From: Gammaproteobacteria bacterium
GTDB taxonomy: Bacteria > Pseudomonadota > Gammaproteobacteria > Xanthomonadales > Xanthomonadaceae
Length of the DNA: 35,764 nucleotides
Assembly (NCBI GenBank): GCA_025352045.1
Contig: JANXUD010000054.1
Coordinates: 1 to 35,764, forward strand
Direction of reading: 5' to 3'
A program made the translations under genes and the position numbers. Each line of letters starts with the position of its first letter. Positions within the stretch are counted from its first letter, which is position 1. Of the stretch, positions 1-6,917 are shown piece after piece. Under the pieces are notes generated by a model, which saw only the letters and a list, made by a program, of their open reading frames with translations, was not told the origin of the DNA and did no database searches.

Positions 1-587
1 GACCAGCCCGGGCCATTGCTGTCGCGGTTGCCCGACAGCGCCGCGTCGATCACCCGTCCAACCACGCGCGACAGGTAGACCACGAAGGTGTTCACCACGC
101 CCTGGATCAGGGCCATGGTGACCATGTCGCCGTTGGCGACATGGGTGATCTCGTGGCCGATCACCGCCTCGGCCTGGTCGCGGTCCATCGCGCGCAGCAG
201 GCCGGTCGACACGGCGACCAGCGCCTTGTTGCGGCTGGCGCCGGTGGCGAAGGCATTGATCTCCGGACCTTCGTAGATGCCGACCTCGGGCATGCCGATG
301 CCGGCCGCTTTGGCCTGCTTTTCCACGATGCCGACGATCCAGCGCTGTGCCTCGCCGCCCGGGTTGGCGGGATCGACCATGGCCATGCCGGTCATGCGCT
401 TGGCGCTCCACTTGGAAATGGCCAGCGAGAACAAAGCGCCACCGAAGCCCACGACCGCGGCCATCACCAGCAGCCCGCCCTGGTTGCCCAGGCGGAAGCC
501 GAAGGCGCCAAGCACGTTCATCACCAGCGTCAGCAGCAACATCACCGCGAGGTTGGTGGCCAGGAACAACCCGATCCGCTTGAACAT
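1..587 (-). CDS. htpX: Membrane zinc protease HtpX, C-terminal part missing
   Basis: Inner-membrane M48 metalloprotease that takes part in quality control of membrane proteins under heat or envelope stress. The 195 visible residues begin MFKRIGLFLATNLAV and hold two hydrophobic helices (about residues 5-25 and 38-57), the zinc-binding HEITH motif at residues 145-149 and the start of a third helix after VVNTFVVYLSRVVG. The reading frame runs off the left edge, so the remaining membrane segment and the third zinc ligand are outside the window; intact HtpX is close to 290 residues. The ATG at 587 has a good Shine-Dalgarno sequence (AAGGAGATGG, about 3 bases upstream of the start). It is divergent from gluQ with only 46 bases between the start codons. 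Identification is firm from the HEITH context and the N-terminal pattern. Confidence 0.95.
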   Translation of the reverse strand, partial: MFKRIGLFLATNLAVMLLLTLVMNVLGAFGFRLGNQGGLLVMAAVVGFGGALFSLAISKWSAKRMTGMAMVDPANPGGEAQRWIVGIVEKQAKAAGIGMPEVGIYEGPEINAFATGASRNKALVAVSTGLLRAMDRDQAEAVIGHEITHVANGDMVTMALIQGVVNTFVVYLSRVVGRVIDAALSGNRDSNGPGW

Positions 588-621
588 TCCATCTCCTTGG
601 GCCGAATCGCCGGCCTGTCGT

Positions 622-627
622 TACCAT
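622..627 (+). promoter_or_regulatory. Candidate -10 box for gluQ, leaderless arrangement
   Basis: TACCAT lies exactly six bases before the GTG start of gluQ, so transcription would begin at or next to the start codon. No Shine-Dalgarno sequence precedes the GTG. A recognisable -35 is not obvious (TTGGGC is 19 bases away). Inferred from spacing only. Confidence 0.35.
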
Positions 628-633
628 GTTGGC

Positions 634-1539
634 GTGCACAGCCAATTTCAAGTCGCCACCAACGCCGCACCGGCGCGCTACCGGGGCCGTTTCGCGCCGT
701 CGCCGACCGGTCCGCTGCACGCAGGTTCCCTGCTCGCCGCGCTGGGAAGCTGGTTGTTCGCGCGCCGTGCCGGCGGCGAGTGGCTGGTGCGAATGGAAGA
801 CCTCGATCCGCCGCGCGAGGTTCCGGGCATGGCCGGGCGCCAGCTGGAGGATCTGCGGCGCTTCGGGCTGGAGCCGGATGGGCCGGTCCTGTTCCAGTCC
901 ACGCGCGGCCCGCGCTATGCCGAAGCGCTGGCCTCGCTGGTGGCGTCCGGTGACGCCTTCGCCTGCCTGTGCACCCGCGGCGACCTGGAGGCAACCGGCG
1001 GCATCCACCACGCCTGCGTGCCCGAGCCCAGCGGCCGGCAGCCGGCCTGGCGGCTGCGCCTGCCGTCGCGCGAGCTGGTGATCGATGACCGCGTCCGCGG
1101 GCGGTTCGCCGAAAACCTCGCGGCCAGTTCGGGCGACGTGATCCTGCGTCGCGCCGACGGACCCTGGGCCTACCAGCTGGCCGTGGTGGTCGACGATGCC
1201 GACCAGGGCATCACCGAGGTCGTCCGCGGCGCCGACCTGCTCGACTCGACGCCGCGCCAAGCCTGGCTGCAACAGCGGCTCGGGCTGGCGACGCCGGCCT
1301 ATGGGCACTTGCCCGTGCTGCGTCAGCCGGACGGCAGGAAGCTGAGCAAGTCGCTGGCCAGCGTCCCCGTGGATGCCGGCGATCCACTGCCCGCCCTGGA
1401 GCGCGCCTGGATGGCGCTCGGCCAGGCGCCCGGCGTGTTTTCGGGCGCGGCCTCGACCGGCCAGGCCCTGCGGCTGGCGCTCGCGGACTTCGGTCCCGAG
1501 CGGATCCCGGCGCGGGACCACGTCCTGCCCGCAGACTGA
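634..1539 (+). CDS. gluQ: Glutamyl-Q tRNA(Asp) synthetase
   Basis: A paralogue of the catalytic half of glutamyl-tRNA synthetase that activates glutamate and attaches it to the queuosine base at position 34 of tRNA(Asp). The 301-aa product has the class I signature HAGS at residues 29-32 in the context FAPSPTGPLHAG, a KLSKS loop at 236-240, and a zinc-ligand region with Cys111, Cys113 and Cys128. There is no anticodon-binding domain, and the length fits the GluQ (YadB) family. The start is taken as GTG at 634, 19 residues before the conserved RFAPSPTG; the ATG at 626 is out of frame, and the open frame further upstream is antisense to htpX. The E. coli zinc site uses a Tyr in a GGIY segment; here the segment reads GGIHH, so a His may replace it. 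dksA, the common neighbour in other gammaproteobacteria, is not adjacent. Confidence 0.9.
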   Translation: MHSQFQVATNAAPARYRGRFAPSPTGPLHAGSLLAALGSWLFARRAGGEWLVRMEDLDPPREVPGMAGRQLEDLRRFGLEPDGPVLFQSTRGPRYAEALASLVASGDAFACLCTRGDLEATGGIHHACVPEPSGRQPAWRLRLPSRELVIDDRVRGRFAENLAASSGDVILRRADGPWAYQLAVVVDDADQGITEVVRGADLLDSTPRQAWLQQRLGLATPAYGHLPVLRQPDGRKLSKSLASVPVDAGDPLPALERAWMALGQAPGVFSGAASTGQALRLALADFGPERIPARDHVLPAD

Positions 1540-1680
1540 ACCGGCGGCGCTCCCCGATCCGGCATCGCCATCACGTTCCGCCGAGCCGGTTCCTTGCAAG
1601 CTGGGCCGAGACCAGCGATGCTCGCCGGACTAGCGGCACAGATGCATCGCGGTCCTTGATTCGCTTTACCGGGGTGGTCC

Positions 1681-2220
1681 ATGTCACAGCTTCGCATCAT
1701 CAAGAAGTACCCGAACCGAAGGCTCTACGACACCGAGCTTTCCAGCTACGTCACCCTCGAGGACGTGCGCCAGCTGATCATCGAGGGCGAGGGCTTCGAG
1801 GTGCGCGACGCGCGCTCCGGCAAGGACCTCACCCGTTCGGTGCTGCTGCAGATCCTGGCCGAGCACGAGGACATCGGCCAGCCGATCTTCTCGACCCAAT
1901 TGCTGACCACGGTGATCCGCTTTTACGGCGATTCACTGCAGGGAATCATCGGAAGCTACCTGGAGCGGAGCATCCAGGTGTTCAGCGAACAGCAGCAGCA
2001 ACTGCGCGGCACGCTCGGCAACCTGGTCGTGCAGGCGCCGTGGCAACTGCTCAACCAGCTGGCCGACCGCAACATGGAAATCTGGAAGGGCGTGCAGCAG
2101 GGCATCAAGAGCGGCCTGTCGTCGGCCAGCGAGAAAGCCGAGAAGGCCGAGCGCGACGACCCCCCCGCCGAGGCCGCGCCGCCGGCACCTCGCCTGCGCC
2201 GGCGCAGCGTCCGCCACTAG
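1681..2220 (+). CDS. phaR: Polyhydroxyalkanoate synthesis repressor PhaR
   Basis: DNA-binding regulator that in PHA producers binds both the polymer and promoters of phasin and PHA genes. The 179-aa protein has the characteristic N-terminal PHB_acc_N domain (KKYPNRRLYDT at residues 8-18, SYVTLEDVRQLI following) and a PHB accumulation domain at roughly 67-110 (ILAEHEDIGQPIFSTQLL). The C-terminal third is a charged, Ala/Pro/Glu-rich tail that ends in a basic RLRRRSVRH. No phaC, phaA, phaB or phasin gene is in the window, so its targets are elsewhere; many bacteria keep phaR away from the pha genes. The upstream 141 bases hold no other gene. A purine stretch GGGGTGG just before the ATG is a modest ribosome-binding site. 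Confidence 0.92.
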   Translation: MSQLRIIKKYPNRRLYDTELSSYVTLEDVRQLIIEGEGFEVRDARSGKDLTRSVLLQILAEHEDIGQPIFSTQLLTTVIRFYGDSLQGIIGSYLERSIQVFSEQQQQLRGTLGNLVVQAPWQLLNQLADRNMEIWKGVQQGIKSGLSSASEKAEKAERDDPPAEAAPPAPRLRRRSVRH

Positions 2221-2227
2221 CCGCGAC

Positions 2228-2248
2228 GCGCCTGCCTGCGCCAGGCGC
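2228..2248. terminator. Possible bidirectional terminator hairpin between phaR and M48 gene
   Basis: GCGCCTG at 2228-2234 pairs perfectly with CAGGCGC at 2242-2248 across a 7-base loop, in the 39 bases that separate two convergent genes. There is no U-tract on either side, so only position and stem support the call. Confidence 0.4.
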
Positions 2249-2259
2249 CAGGCCGATCC

Positions 2260-3165
2260 TCAGGGCGCAGCAGGCGACTTGCCGCCGCAATACTTCGCGT
2301 AGTACTGCAGGGCGCGCGGCATCAGCGCCTGCAGGTGGGCGATGCGGTTGGCCGGATCGGGGTGGGTCGAGGCGAACTCCGGGGGACGCTGGCCGCCATT
2401 GAGTTCAGACATTCGCTGCCAAAGCGGGATCGCCTCGCGCGGGTCGTAGCAGGCCGCGGCCGCCAGCATCAGCCCGACTTCGTCCGCCTGGGTCTCGTGC
2501 TTGCGGCCATAGGGCAGCACCAGCCCGTATTGCGCCCCCGCGCCGAGCGCGCCCATCACCATCTGCTGCTGTTGCGGATCCATGTTGCCCACGGCCACGC
2601 CGGCGGCCATCTGCCCGACCTGCACGAGCTTTTGCTGGGCCATGCGCTGCGAGCCGTGGCGCAGCAGGGCGTGGGCGATTTCGTGCCCCAGCACGATCGC
2701 CATCGCATCGTCGTTCCGGGTCACCGGGACCAGCCCCGTGTACACAGCCATCTTGCCGCCGGGTAGGCAGAACGCATTTGCTTCCTGCGACTCGAGCACG
2801 GCCACGTTCCACTGGAACGTCTTGGCGAGCTCGGGCGACGCCACGCTGTGCTCCTTGGCGAGGTCCGCCTCGACATCGCTGGCGCGCGCCACCAGGCGTC
2901 GCGCAACGACTTCGATCGCCTTGGCCCGCGGGTCGGTCGGCGCGACCGGATGTTCCTGCGCCAGCACTTCCTGGAATGCCTGCAATCCCAGCTGGGCTTC
3001 CTGGTCGACGCTGGCGCCGTAGTGCGCCTTCTCGCCCGTGTACGGGTCGGTCTTGGAACTGCCGAACCAGCTGAAGGCGGCATAGCCGGCAAACAGCACC
3101 AGCACCCACCAGCGGATGCCGCCGGTGCGCCGGCCCACCGAATCGCCGCCTCCGATCATCGCCAT
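2260..3165 (-). CDS. M48 family zinc metalloprotease with N-terminal membrane anchor
   Basis: Predicted envelope peptidase of 301 aa. A single hydrophobic segment at about residues 18-35 follows a short Arg-containing N-terminus, so the catalytic domain probably faces the periplasm. The zinc site is HEIAH at 161-165 with the third ligand Glu224 in HETQADEVG (Asp228 four residues on), the layout of the LoiP/YcaL/BepA-like M48 group, but no TPR repeats follow. A Gln/Met-rich stretch (about 196-206) lies between the two motifs. The ATG at 3165 has a strong GGAGG five bases upstream. It follows the SUMF-domain lipoprotein gene by 34 bases on the same strand, so the two are likely co-transcribed. 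The substrate cannot be told from sequence; assembly-factor or lipoprotein quality control is an inference from the family. Confidence 0.85.
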   Translation of the reverse strand: MAMIGGGDSVGRRTGGIRWWVLVLFAGYAAFSWFGSSKTDPYTGEKAHYGASVDQEAQLGLQAFQEVLAQEHPVAPTDPRAKAIEVVARRLVARASDVEADLAKEHSVASPELAKTFQWNVAVLESQEANAFCLPGGKMAVYTGLVPVTRNDDAMAIVLGHEIAHALLRHGSQRMAQQKLVQVGQMAAGVAVGNMDPQQQQMVMGALGAGAQYGLVLPYGRKHETQADEVGLMLAAAACYDPREAIPLWQRMSELNGGQRPPEFASTHPDPANRIAHLQALMPRALQYYAKYCGGKSPAAP

Positions 3166-3199
3166 GCTTGCCTCCGTCTGGTTCCGGCATCGCCCCGCA

Positions 3200-5047
3200 T
3201 CACAACTCGCGCGCCACCCGGAAGCCGAGGCGCGCGCCGCTGGAATTGGCGTCGACCTGCAGTCTAGACGCAGACCGGGCCTGCTCCAAGGCGCTGGCCC
3301 AGGATGCGCCGCGCACCACGCGTTGTGGACAGCCCGGGTTGACCCAGGCGCTGCCGTCGGCCGGCGCGCGCTGGTAACTGTCGTGCCAGCAGTCCTGCGT
3401 CCATTCCGAGACGTTGCCGGTCATGTCATAGGTGCCGAAGCGCTCGAGCGGGAAGTTGCGCACCGGCGCCGGGCCCCAGAAGGCATCGCGGTAACCGGCG
3501 ATCGCGTTGCCCCAGCGCCGGCTCGAACGCGACAGGTCGCCGTCGCCAGGCAGGTTGCCGACCACGTGCCGCGGCGCCTCGTCCCCCCAGGGATAACGGG
3601 TTCGCGTGCCGGCGCGCAGCACGTACTCGAATTCGGCCTCGCTCGGCAGGCGGTAGCGCGCATGCGCCTGCGCCGACAACCAGGCGGTATAGGCGCGCGC
3701 GTCCTCCGCCGCCACGTGCACGACCGGCAACGACGGCGATGCGATGCGACCGACGTGGTCGCGGCGCCAGTCGACGCCCTCGTGCTCGCTGAACACGCCG
3801 CCGCGCTCGTCGTACACGCTCGAATGACCCGCGATCGTGGCCTGGCTACGATAGCCGGTGGCCTCGACGAAGCGCCCGAACTCGCCTACGGTCACCTCGC
3901 TGCGGCCGATGGCGAAGCCGCGCTTGAACGCGACCATGTGCGCGGGCGACTCGTTGGCCTGCGCGTCCGGATCCCCCGCGTCCGGGTCCACGCCCATGGT
4001 GAAGCTGCCATAGGCGACCACCACCATCTCGGGCCCAACACCGCCGATGGCCAGGCGCTCGCTGAAGACCTGGCGCGGCTTGAACGGGCCATAGTGCCTC
4101 GCCAGGTGGATGCGTTCGCGCAGGTCCTGCACCCGCGCCGGCTGCGCGGAGATGGCGGCCGCATGCACCGCCACCCGGTCGGCGCGATCGAGGTCCAGCG
4201 CATCCACCGCGGCATTGCCCTCCGCGAGCACGGCATCGGTGCGCGCCTGGCGCAACTCGACCACGCGAATCCCCAGTACCCGCGCGCTTGCGTCGCCGGG
4301 CGCGAGCGCTTGCGACTGCAGCAGCATGCCGTCCGCGGCGCGGAAATCCTCACGACCGGCCGCTGCCCAGGCACGCGCGAGCAGTTGGCCGTTCCAGCGC
4401 GCACGGGCGGCGATGGCGGGCTGGAAATCCGGGACGGCGCGCTCGGCCAGTTGCAGGTGGCTGGCGACGCTGTCCTCGGCCTGCAGGAGGCGCAAACGCC
4501 GGCCGGCGGCGTTGGCGCGTTCGACCTCCGCGGCGGCGAGACCCGCGGCGGCGAGGTAGGAGCGGTACGCGGCAAGGTCCGGATGCGCGGGCAGCACGGC
4601 GGCGGCGATGCCGTCGATGCGCAGCGCGGCGGCCAGGTCGCCGCCGCGCATGGCCAGGCGGCCGCGTTCGAGCAGGGCTTCCAGGGTCGAGCGCACGCCA
4701 CGCTGGGCGTTGGCGTCGTCGGGCGCGATCGCCAGCACGGCCAGGTAGAGCTCCAGCGCGCCAGGACCGGGACCATTGCCTTGCTCGAGTTGGCCGCGCG
4801 CAAGGGCGCCATCCGCCTGGCGCAGCGTGGCCGCCGTGGCCGGCGGGGCAATAACCGGGATGCGCGACTGCCAGGCGGCGGGCACCTGCAGCTGGTTTGC
4901 ATCCGTTGCCGCGGCGGGACGCCGGGCACGCGCGCCATCCGGCGCAACCGGCTTCGCCGGGGCTTGCGCGCTCCGGCCCGCCGGCCCGCAGGCGCAGGCA
5001 AGCAGGGCCAAGCCGATGCCCAACAGTGCAAGTCGCAGGCGAGCCAT
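3200..5047 (-). CDS. Formylglycine-generating-enzyme-like (SUMF1) envelope protein, probably non-catalytic
   Basis: A 615-aa exported protein. Residues 1-20 form a signal sequence ending in ALLACAC, which could serve as a lipobox (LLAC), although position -2 is not ideal. Residues about 25-330 are an Ala/Arg-rich, mostly helical region without a recognised domain; residues 337-615 are an FGE-sulfatase domain (EMVVVAYGSFTMG, LPSEAEFEYVLRAG, YDMTGNVSEWTQDCW, RVVRGASW, ARLGFRVAREL). The paired cysteines that bind copper in true formylglycine-generating enzymes sit just after the RGGS motif; here that stretch is RGASWASALEQARSAS with none, so oxidase activity is unlikely. The ATG at 5047 is chosen because it begins the signal sequence; the longer frame upstream would overlap rnd. 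It heads a likely operon with the M48 protease. Function unknown; a substrate-binding or regulatory role is possible. Confidence 0.8.
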   Translation of the reverse strand: MARLRLALLGIGLALLACACGPAGRSAQAPAKPVAPDGARARRPAAATDANQLQVPAAWQSRIPVIAPPATAATLRQADGALARGQLEQGNGPGPGALELYLAVLAIAPDDANAQRGVRSTLEALLERGRLAMRGGDLAAALRIDGIAAAVLPAHPDLAAYRSYLAAAGLAAAEVERANAAGRRLRLLQAEDSVASHLQLAERAVPDFQPAIAARARWNGQLLARAWAAAGREDFRAADGMLLQSQALAPGDASARVLGIRVVELRQARTDAVLAEGNAAVDALDLDRADRVAVHAAAISAQPARVQDLRERIHLARHYGPFKPRQVFSERLAIGGVGPEMVVVAYGSFTMGVDPDAGDPDAQANESPAHMVAFKRGFAIGRSEVTVGEFGRFVEATGYRSQATIAGHSSVYDERGGVFSEHEGVDWRRDHVGRIASPSLPVVHVAAEDARAYTAWLSAQAHARYRLPSEAEFEYVLRAGTRTRYPWGDEAPRHVVGNLPGDGDLSRSSRRWGNAIAGYRDAFWGPAPVRNFPLERFGTYDMTGNVSEWTQDCWHDSYQRAPADGSAWVNPGCPQRVVRGASWASALEQARSASRLQVDANSSGARLGFRVAREL

Positions 5048-5141
5048 GGATCCGGACCTTGGCCCGAGGCGGGCGCTGGCGAAAGATTGGGGTGATGCCG
5101 GACTTAGGCTACCCTGCCCTCTTTGGGCAATCAAACCGCGC

Positions 5142-6224
5142 ATGCAGTGGATCGCGACACCCGAGGCGCTCGATGCGCGCCTGTCGTCCTGGGCGGACGA
5201 ACGCGTCGTGGCGATGGACACCGAGTTCCTGCGCGAACGCACCTACTACCCGAAGCTTGCGCTGGTGCAGCTGGCCGCCGGCGGCGAGATCGCCCTGGTC
5301 GATCCGCTGGTCCCGGGCATTCCAGAGCGCCTCGCGTTGCTGCTCGAGGACAGCTCGGTCACCAAGCTCATGCACAGTGCCAGCGAGGACCTGCAGGCGC
5401 TGGCGCGCGGCTGTGGCGCCGTGCCCGCGCCGCTGTTCGATACCCAGGTGGCCGCGGCGATGGCCGGACTGGGCGCGGGACTGAGCTACCAGAAGCTGGT
5501 CGAGCAGCTCTGCGGCCACGTGCTGGAAAAAGGCGAAACGCGCTCCGACTGGCTGCGCCGGCCGCTGAGCGACTCGCAGTTGCACTATGCCGCCGACGAC
5601 GTGCGCCACCTGCACGCGATGCACGCCGACCTGCAGTCGCGGCTGCTGGCGCTGGGTCGCCTGGACTGGCTCGACTCTGACAGCGCGCGCGCCGTGCGCA
5701 ATGCCCGCGACGACGCCGAGGATCCCAATCCGCAGCTGGCGATCCGCAGCGCGAGTTCGCTCGATGCCGACGGGCAGCGCAGGCTGCGCCGGCTGCTGCG
5801 CTGGCGGGAAGCCGAAGCCCGGCACAGCGACCGGCCGCGCGGCTGGGTGCTCGACAACGATGTCGCGGTCGCGCTGAGTCGCCGCCCGCTCGACAGCTTC
5901 GATCGGCTCGATGCCCTGCTCGATGCGCAACCCAAGGCACCCCGTCGCGCGCGCCGCGACCTGTGGGACCTGCTGCAGGCGCCGGTCGCAGAAGAAGAGC
6001 GCGACCTGCCCCTGCTGCGGGCAGCCGAACCGGTGGACAAGCAGCGCCTTCGGCAGATGCAGGACGCCGTGGCCGCGCTCGCGGCGGCGCTGGGCATTCC
6101 GGACGGGCTGCTGTGCGCGCGCAAGCACCTGGAGACACTGCTCGACGGTCGCGGCTGGCCCAACGCCCTGGCCGGCTGGCGTCGCAGCCTGCTCGAGCCG
6201 GTACTGGCACCGCTGCTGGCCTGA
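5142..6224 (+). CDS. rnd: Ribonuclease D
   Basis: 3'-5' exoribonuclease that trims tRNA precursors and other small RNAs. The 360-aa protein carries the DEDDy catalytic set: Asp26 and Glu28 in MDTEFLRERTYYPKLALVQ, Asp83 in HSASEDLQAL, and Tyr149-x3-Asp153 in YAADDVRHL. An HRDC helical domain is visible around residues 210-290 (RLRRLLRWREAEARHSDRPR, then GWVLDNDVAVAL), and a second HRDC-like segment follows to the C-terminus, as in E. coli RNase D. The ATG at 5142 is 95 bases from the divergent SUMF-domain gene. A tRNA-Ala gene starts 65 bases after its stop, a fitting neighbour but transcribed from its own apparent promoter. Confidence 0.96.
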   Translation: MQWIATPEALDARLSSWADERVVAMDTEFLRERTYYPKLALVQLAAGGEIALVDPLVPGIPERLALLLEDSSVTKLMHSASEDLQALARGCGAVPAPLFDTQVAAAMAGLGAGLSYQKLVEQLCGHVLEKGETRSDWLRRPLSDSQLHYAADDVRHLHAMHADLQSRLLALGRLDWLDSDSARAVRNARDDAEDPNPQLAIRSASSLDADGQRRLRRLLRWREAEARHSDRPRGWVLDNDVAVALSRRPLDSFDRLDALLDAQPKAPRRARRDLWDLLQAPVAEEERDLPLLRAAEPVDKQRLRQMQDAVAALAAALGIPDGLLCARKHLETLLDGRGWPNALAGWRRSLLEPVLAPLLA

Positions 6225-6238
6225 ATCGATCCCGCCGG

Positions 6239-6263
6239 GCGCCGAGCCATTTGGCGTCGGCGC
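6239..6263 (+). terminator. Hairpin after rnd, possible terminator
   Basis: GCGCCGA at 6239-6245 pairs with TCGGCGC at 6257-6263; inside, GCC and GGC flank an ATTT loop with one bulged G. It lies 14 bases after the rnd stop codon. No U-tract follows, and the right arm overlaps the spacer of the proposed tRNA promoter. Confidence 0.45.
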
Positions 6264-6279
6264 GGCATCGGGTTATCCT
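6251..6279 (+). promoter_or_regulatory. Sigma-70 promoter of tRNA-Ala
   Basis: TTGGCG at 6251-6256 and TATCCT at 6274-6279 are separated by 17 bases, each matching four of six consensus positions. The predicted start near 6286 lies a few bases before the mature tRNA 5' end at 6290. Confidence 0.55.
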
Positions 6280-6289
6280 AGTCACACGT

Positions 6290-6365
6290 GGGGCGGTAGC
6301 TCAGCTGGGAGAGCGCTGCGTTCGCAATGCAGAGGTCGAGGGTTCGATCCCCTTCCGCTCCACCA
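6290..6365 (+). tRNA. tRNA-Ala (anticodon CGC)
   Basis: A complete 76-base cloverleaf can be folded by hand. The acceptor GGGGCGG pairs with CCGCTCC and contains the G3-U70 wobble pair that identifies alanine tRNAs. The D-arm is GCTC/GAGC, the anticodon stem CTGCG/TGCAG encloses the loop TTCGCAA with anticodon CGC (reads GCG codons), and the T-arm is GAGGG-TTCGATC-CCCTT. The discriminator is A and the CCA end is encoded (6363-6365). Confidence 0.97.
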
Positions 6366-6383
6366 GTCCATTCCCAGCCATCC

Positions 6384-6400
6384 GCACCGCCTGGCGGTGC
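6384..6400 (+). terminator. Hairpin just after tRNA-Ala
   Basis: GCACCGC and GCGGTGC form a perfect 7-bp stem with a CTG loop, 18 bases past the tRNA. It may terminate or protect the tRNA precursor. No U-tract follows, and the next gene starts at 6417. Confidence 0.4.
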
Positions 6401-6416
6401 TCCGCCGGAACCCTCC

Positions 6417-6839
6417 ATGCGCAAGCTCGGTCCGATCCTGATGGTCCTCGTCCTGGCGGGCGCGGCGTTCTGGCTGGGCACCCGATGGCATGCCGCGCCC
6501 GTGTCGGCGCCGGCGCCCGCCCTGGATCCTGCCATCGCCCTGGCCAAGGAACGCGCGATCAGCGCCGCGCCCGAGGCACAGCCGGTGCGGACCTTCCGCG
6601 GCCCGGACGGCCGCCCGCACATGATCCAGTACGACGTCGCCACCAAACCGGACGACCACGACCCGGTCCAGCTGCGCGAGGCTGTGCTTGCGGACATGCG
6701 CAACCATCCGCGCAACATCGTCAATGCCTACGACATCCCGCTTGCCGACATCGAACTGATCGTCCAGGGACGCAAGCCAATGCCCGACGAATTCCTGTCC
6801 GCGCCCGAACCGGCGCGGGCGCCAGCGAAGGCTCGCTGA
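6417..6839 (+). CDS. Small membrane-anchored hypothetical protein
   Basis: A 140-aa protein I do not recognise. It starts MRKLGPILMVLVLAGAAFWLG, a positively charged N-terminus followed by one hydrophobic helix (about residues 5-21) without a clear lipobox, so it is either a signal-anchored inner-membrane protein or a secreted one. A Pro/Ala linker (27-40) leads to a soluble domain of about 85 residues (VRTFRGPDGRPHMIQYDV, then LREAVLADMRNHPRNIVNAYDIPLADIELIVQGRKP). The ATG at 6417 is 51 bases after tRNA-Ala and may be transcribed with it. There is no clear Shine-Dalgarno sequence. Codon usage is like its neighbours. It is convergent with the Mur-ligase-like gene. No function is assigned. Confidence 0.7.
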   Translation: MRKLGPILMVLVLAGAAFWLGTRWHAAPVSAPAPALDPAIALAKERAISAAPEAQPVRTFRGPDGRPHMIQYDVATKPDDHDPVQLREAVLADMRNHPRNIVNAYDIPLADIELIVQGRKPMPDEFLSAPEPARAPAKAR

Positions 6840-6864
6840 ACCAGGCGCGGATTCACTGCTGCTC

Positions 6865-6893
6865 GCCCCGATACGGTTCGTCGCCAACGGGGC
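6865..6893. terminator. Possible bidirectional terminator between convergent genes
   Basis: GCCCCG at 6865-6870 pairs with CGGGGC at 6888-6893 across a 17-base loop that holds a further GTT/AAC pairing. It lies in the 78 bases between two convergent genes. The long loop and absence of U-tracts make this weak. Confidence 0.3.
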
Positions 6894-6917
6894 CGGGCTA
6901 CTTGAACACGGTCGCGA

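Noticed and set aside
3116-5095. Open frame of 659 codons on the plus strand
   Set aside because: Antisense to the SUMF-domain gene; no motif and biased composition.
5089-5117. Promoter TTGGGG-N17-TACCCT for rnd
   Set aside because: Each hexamer matches only three consensus bases; the spacing is right but the evidence is too thin to list.
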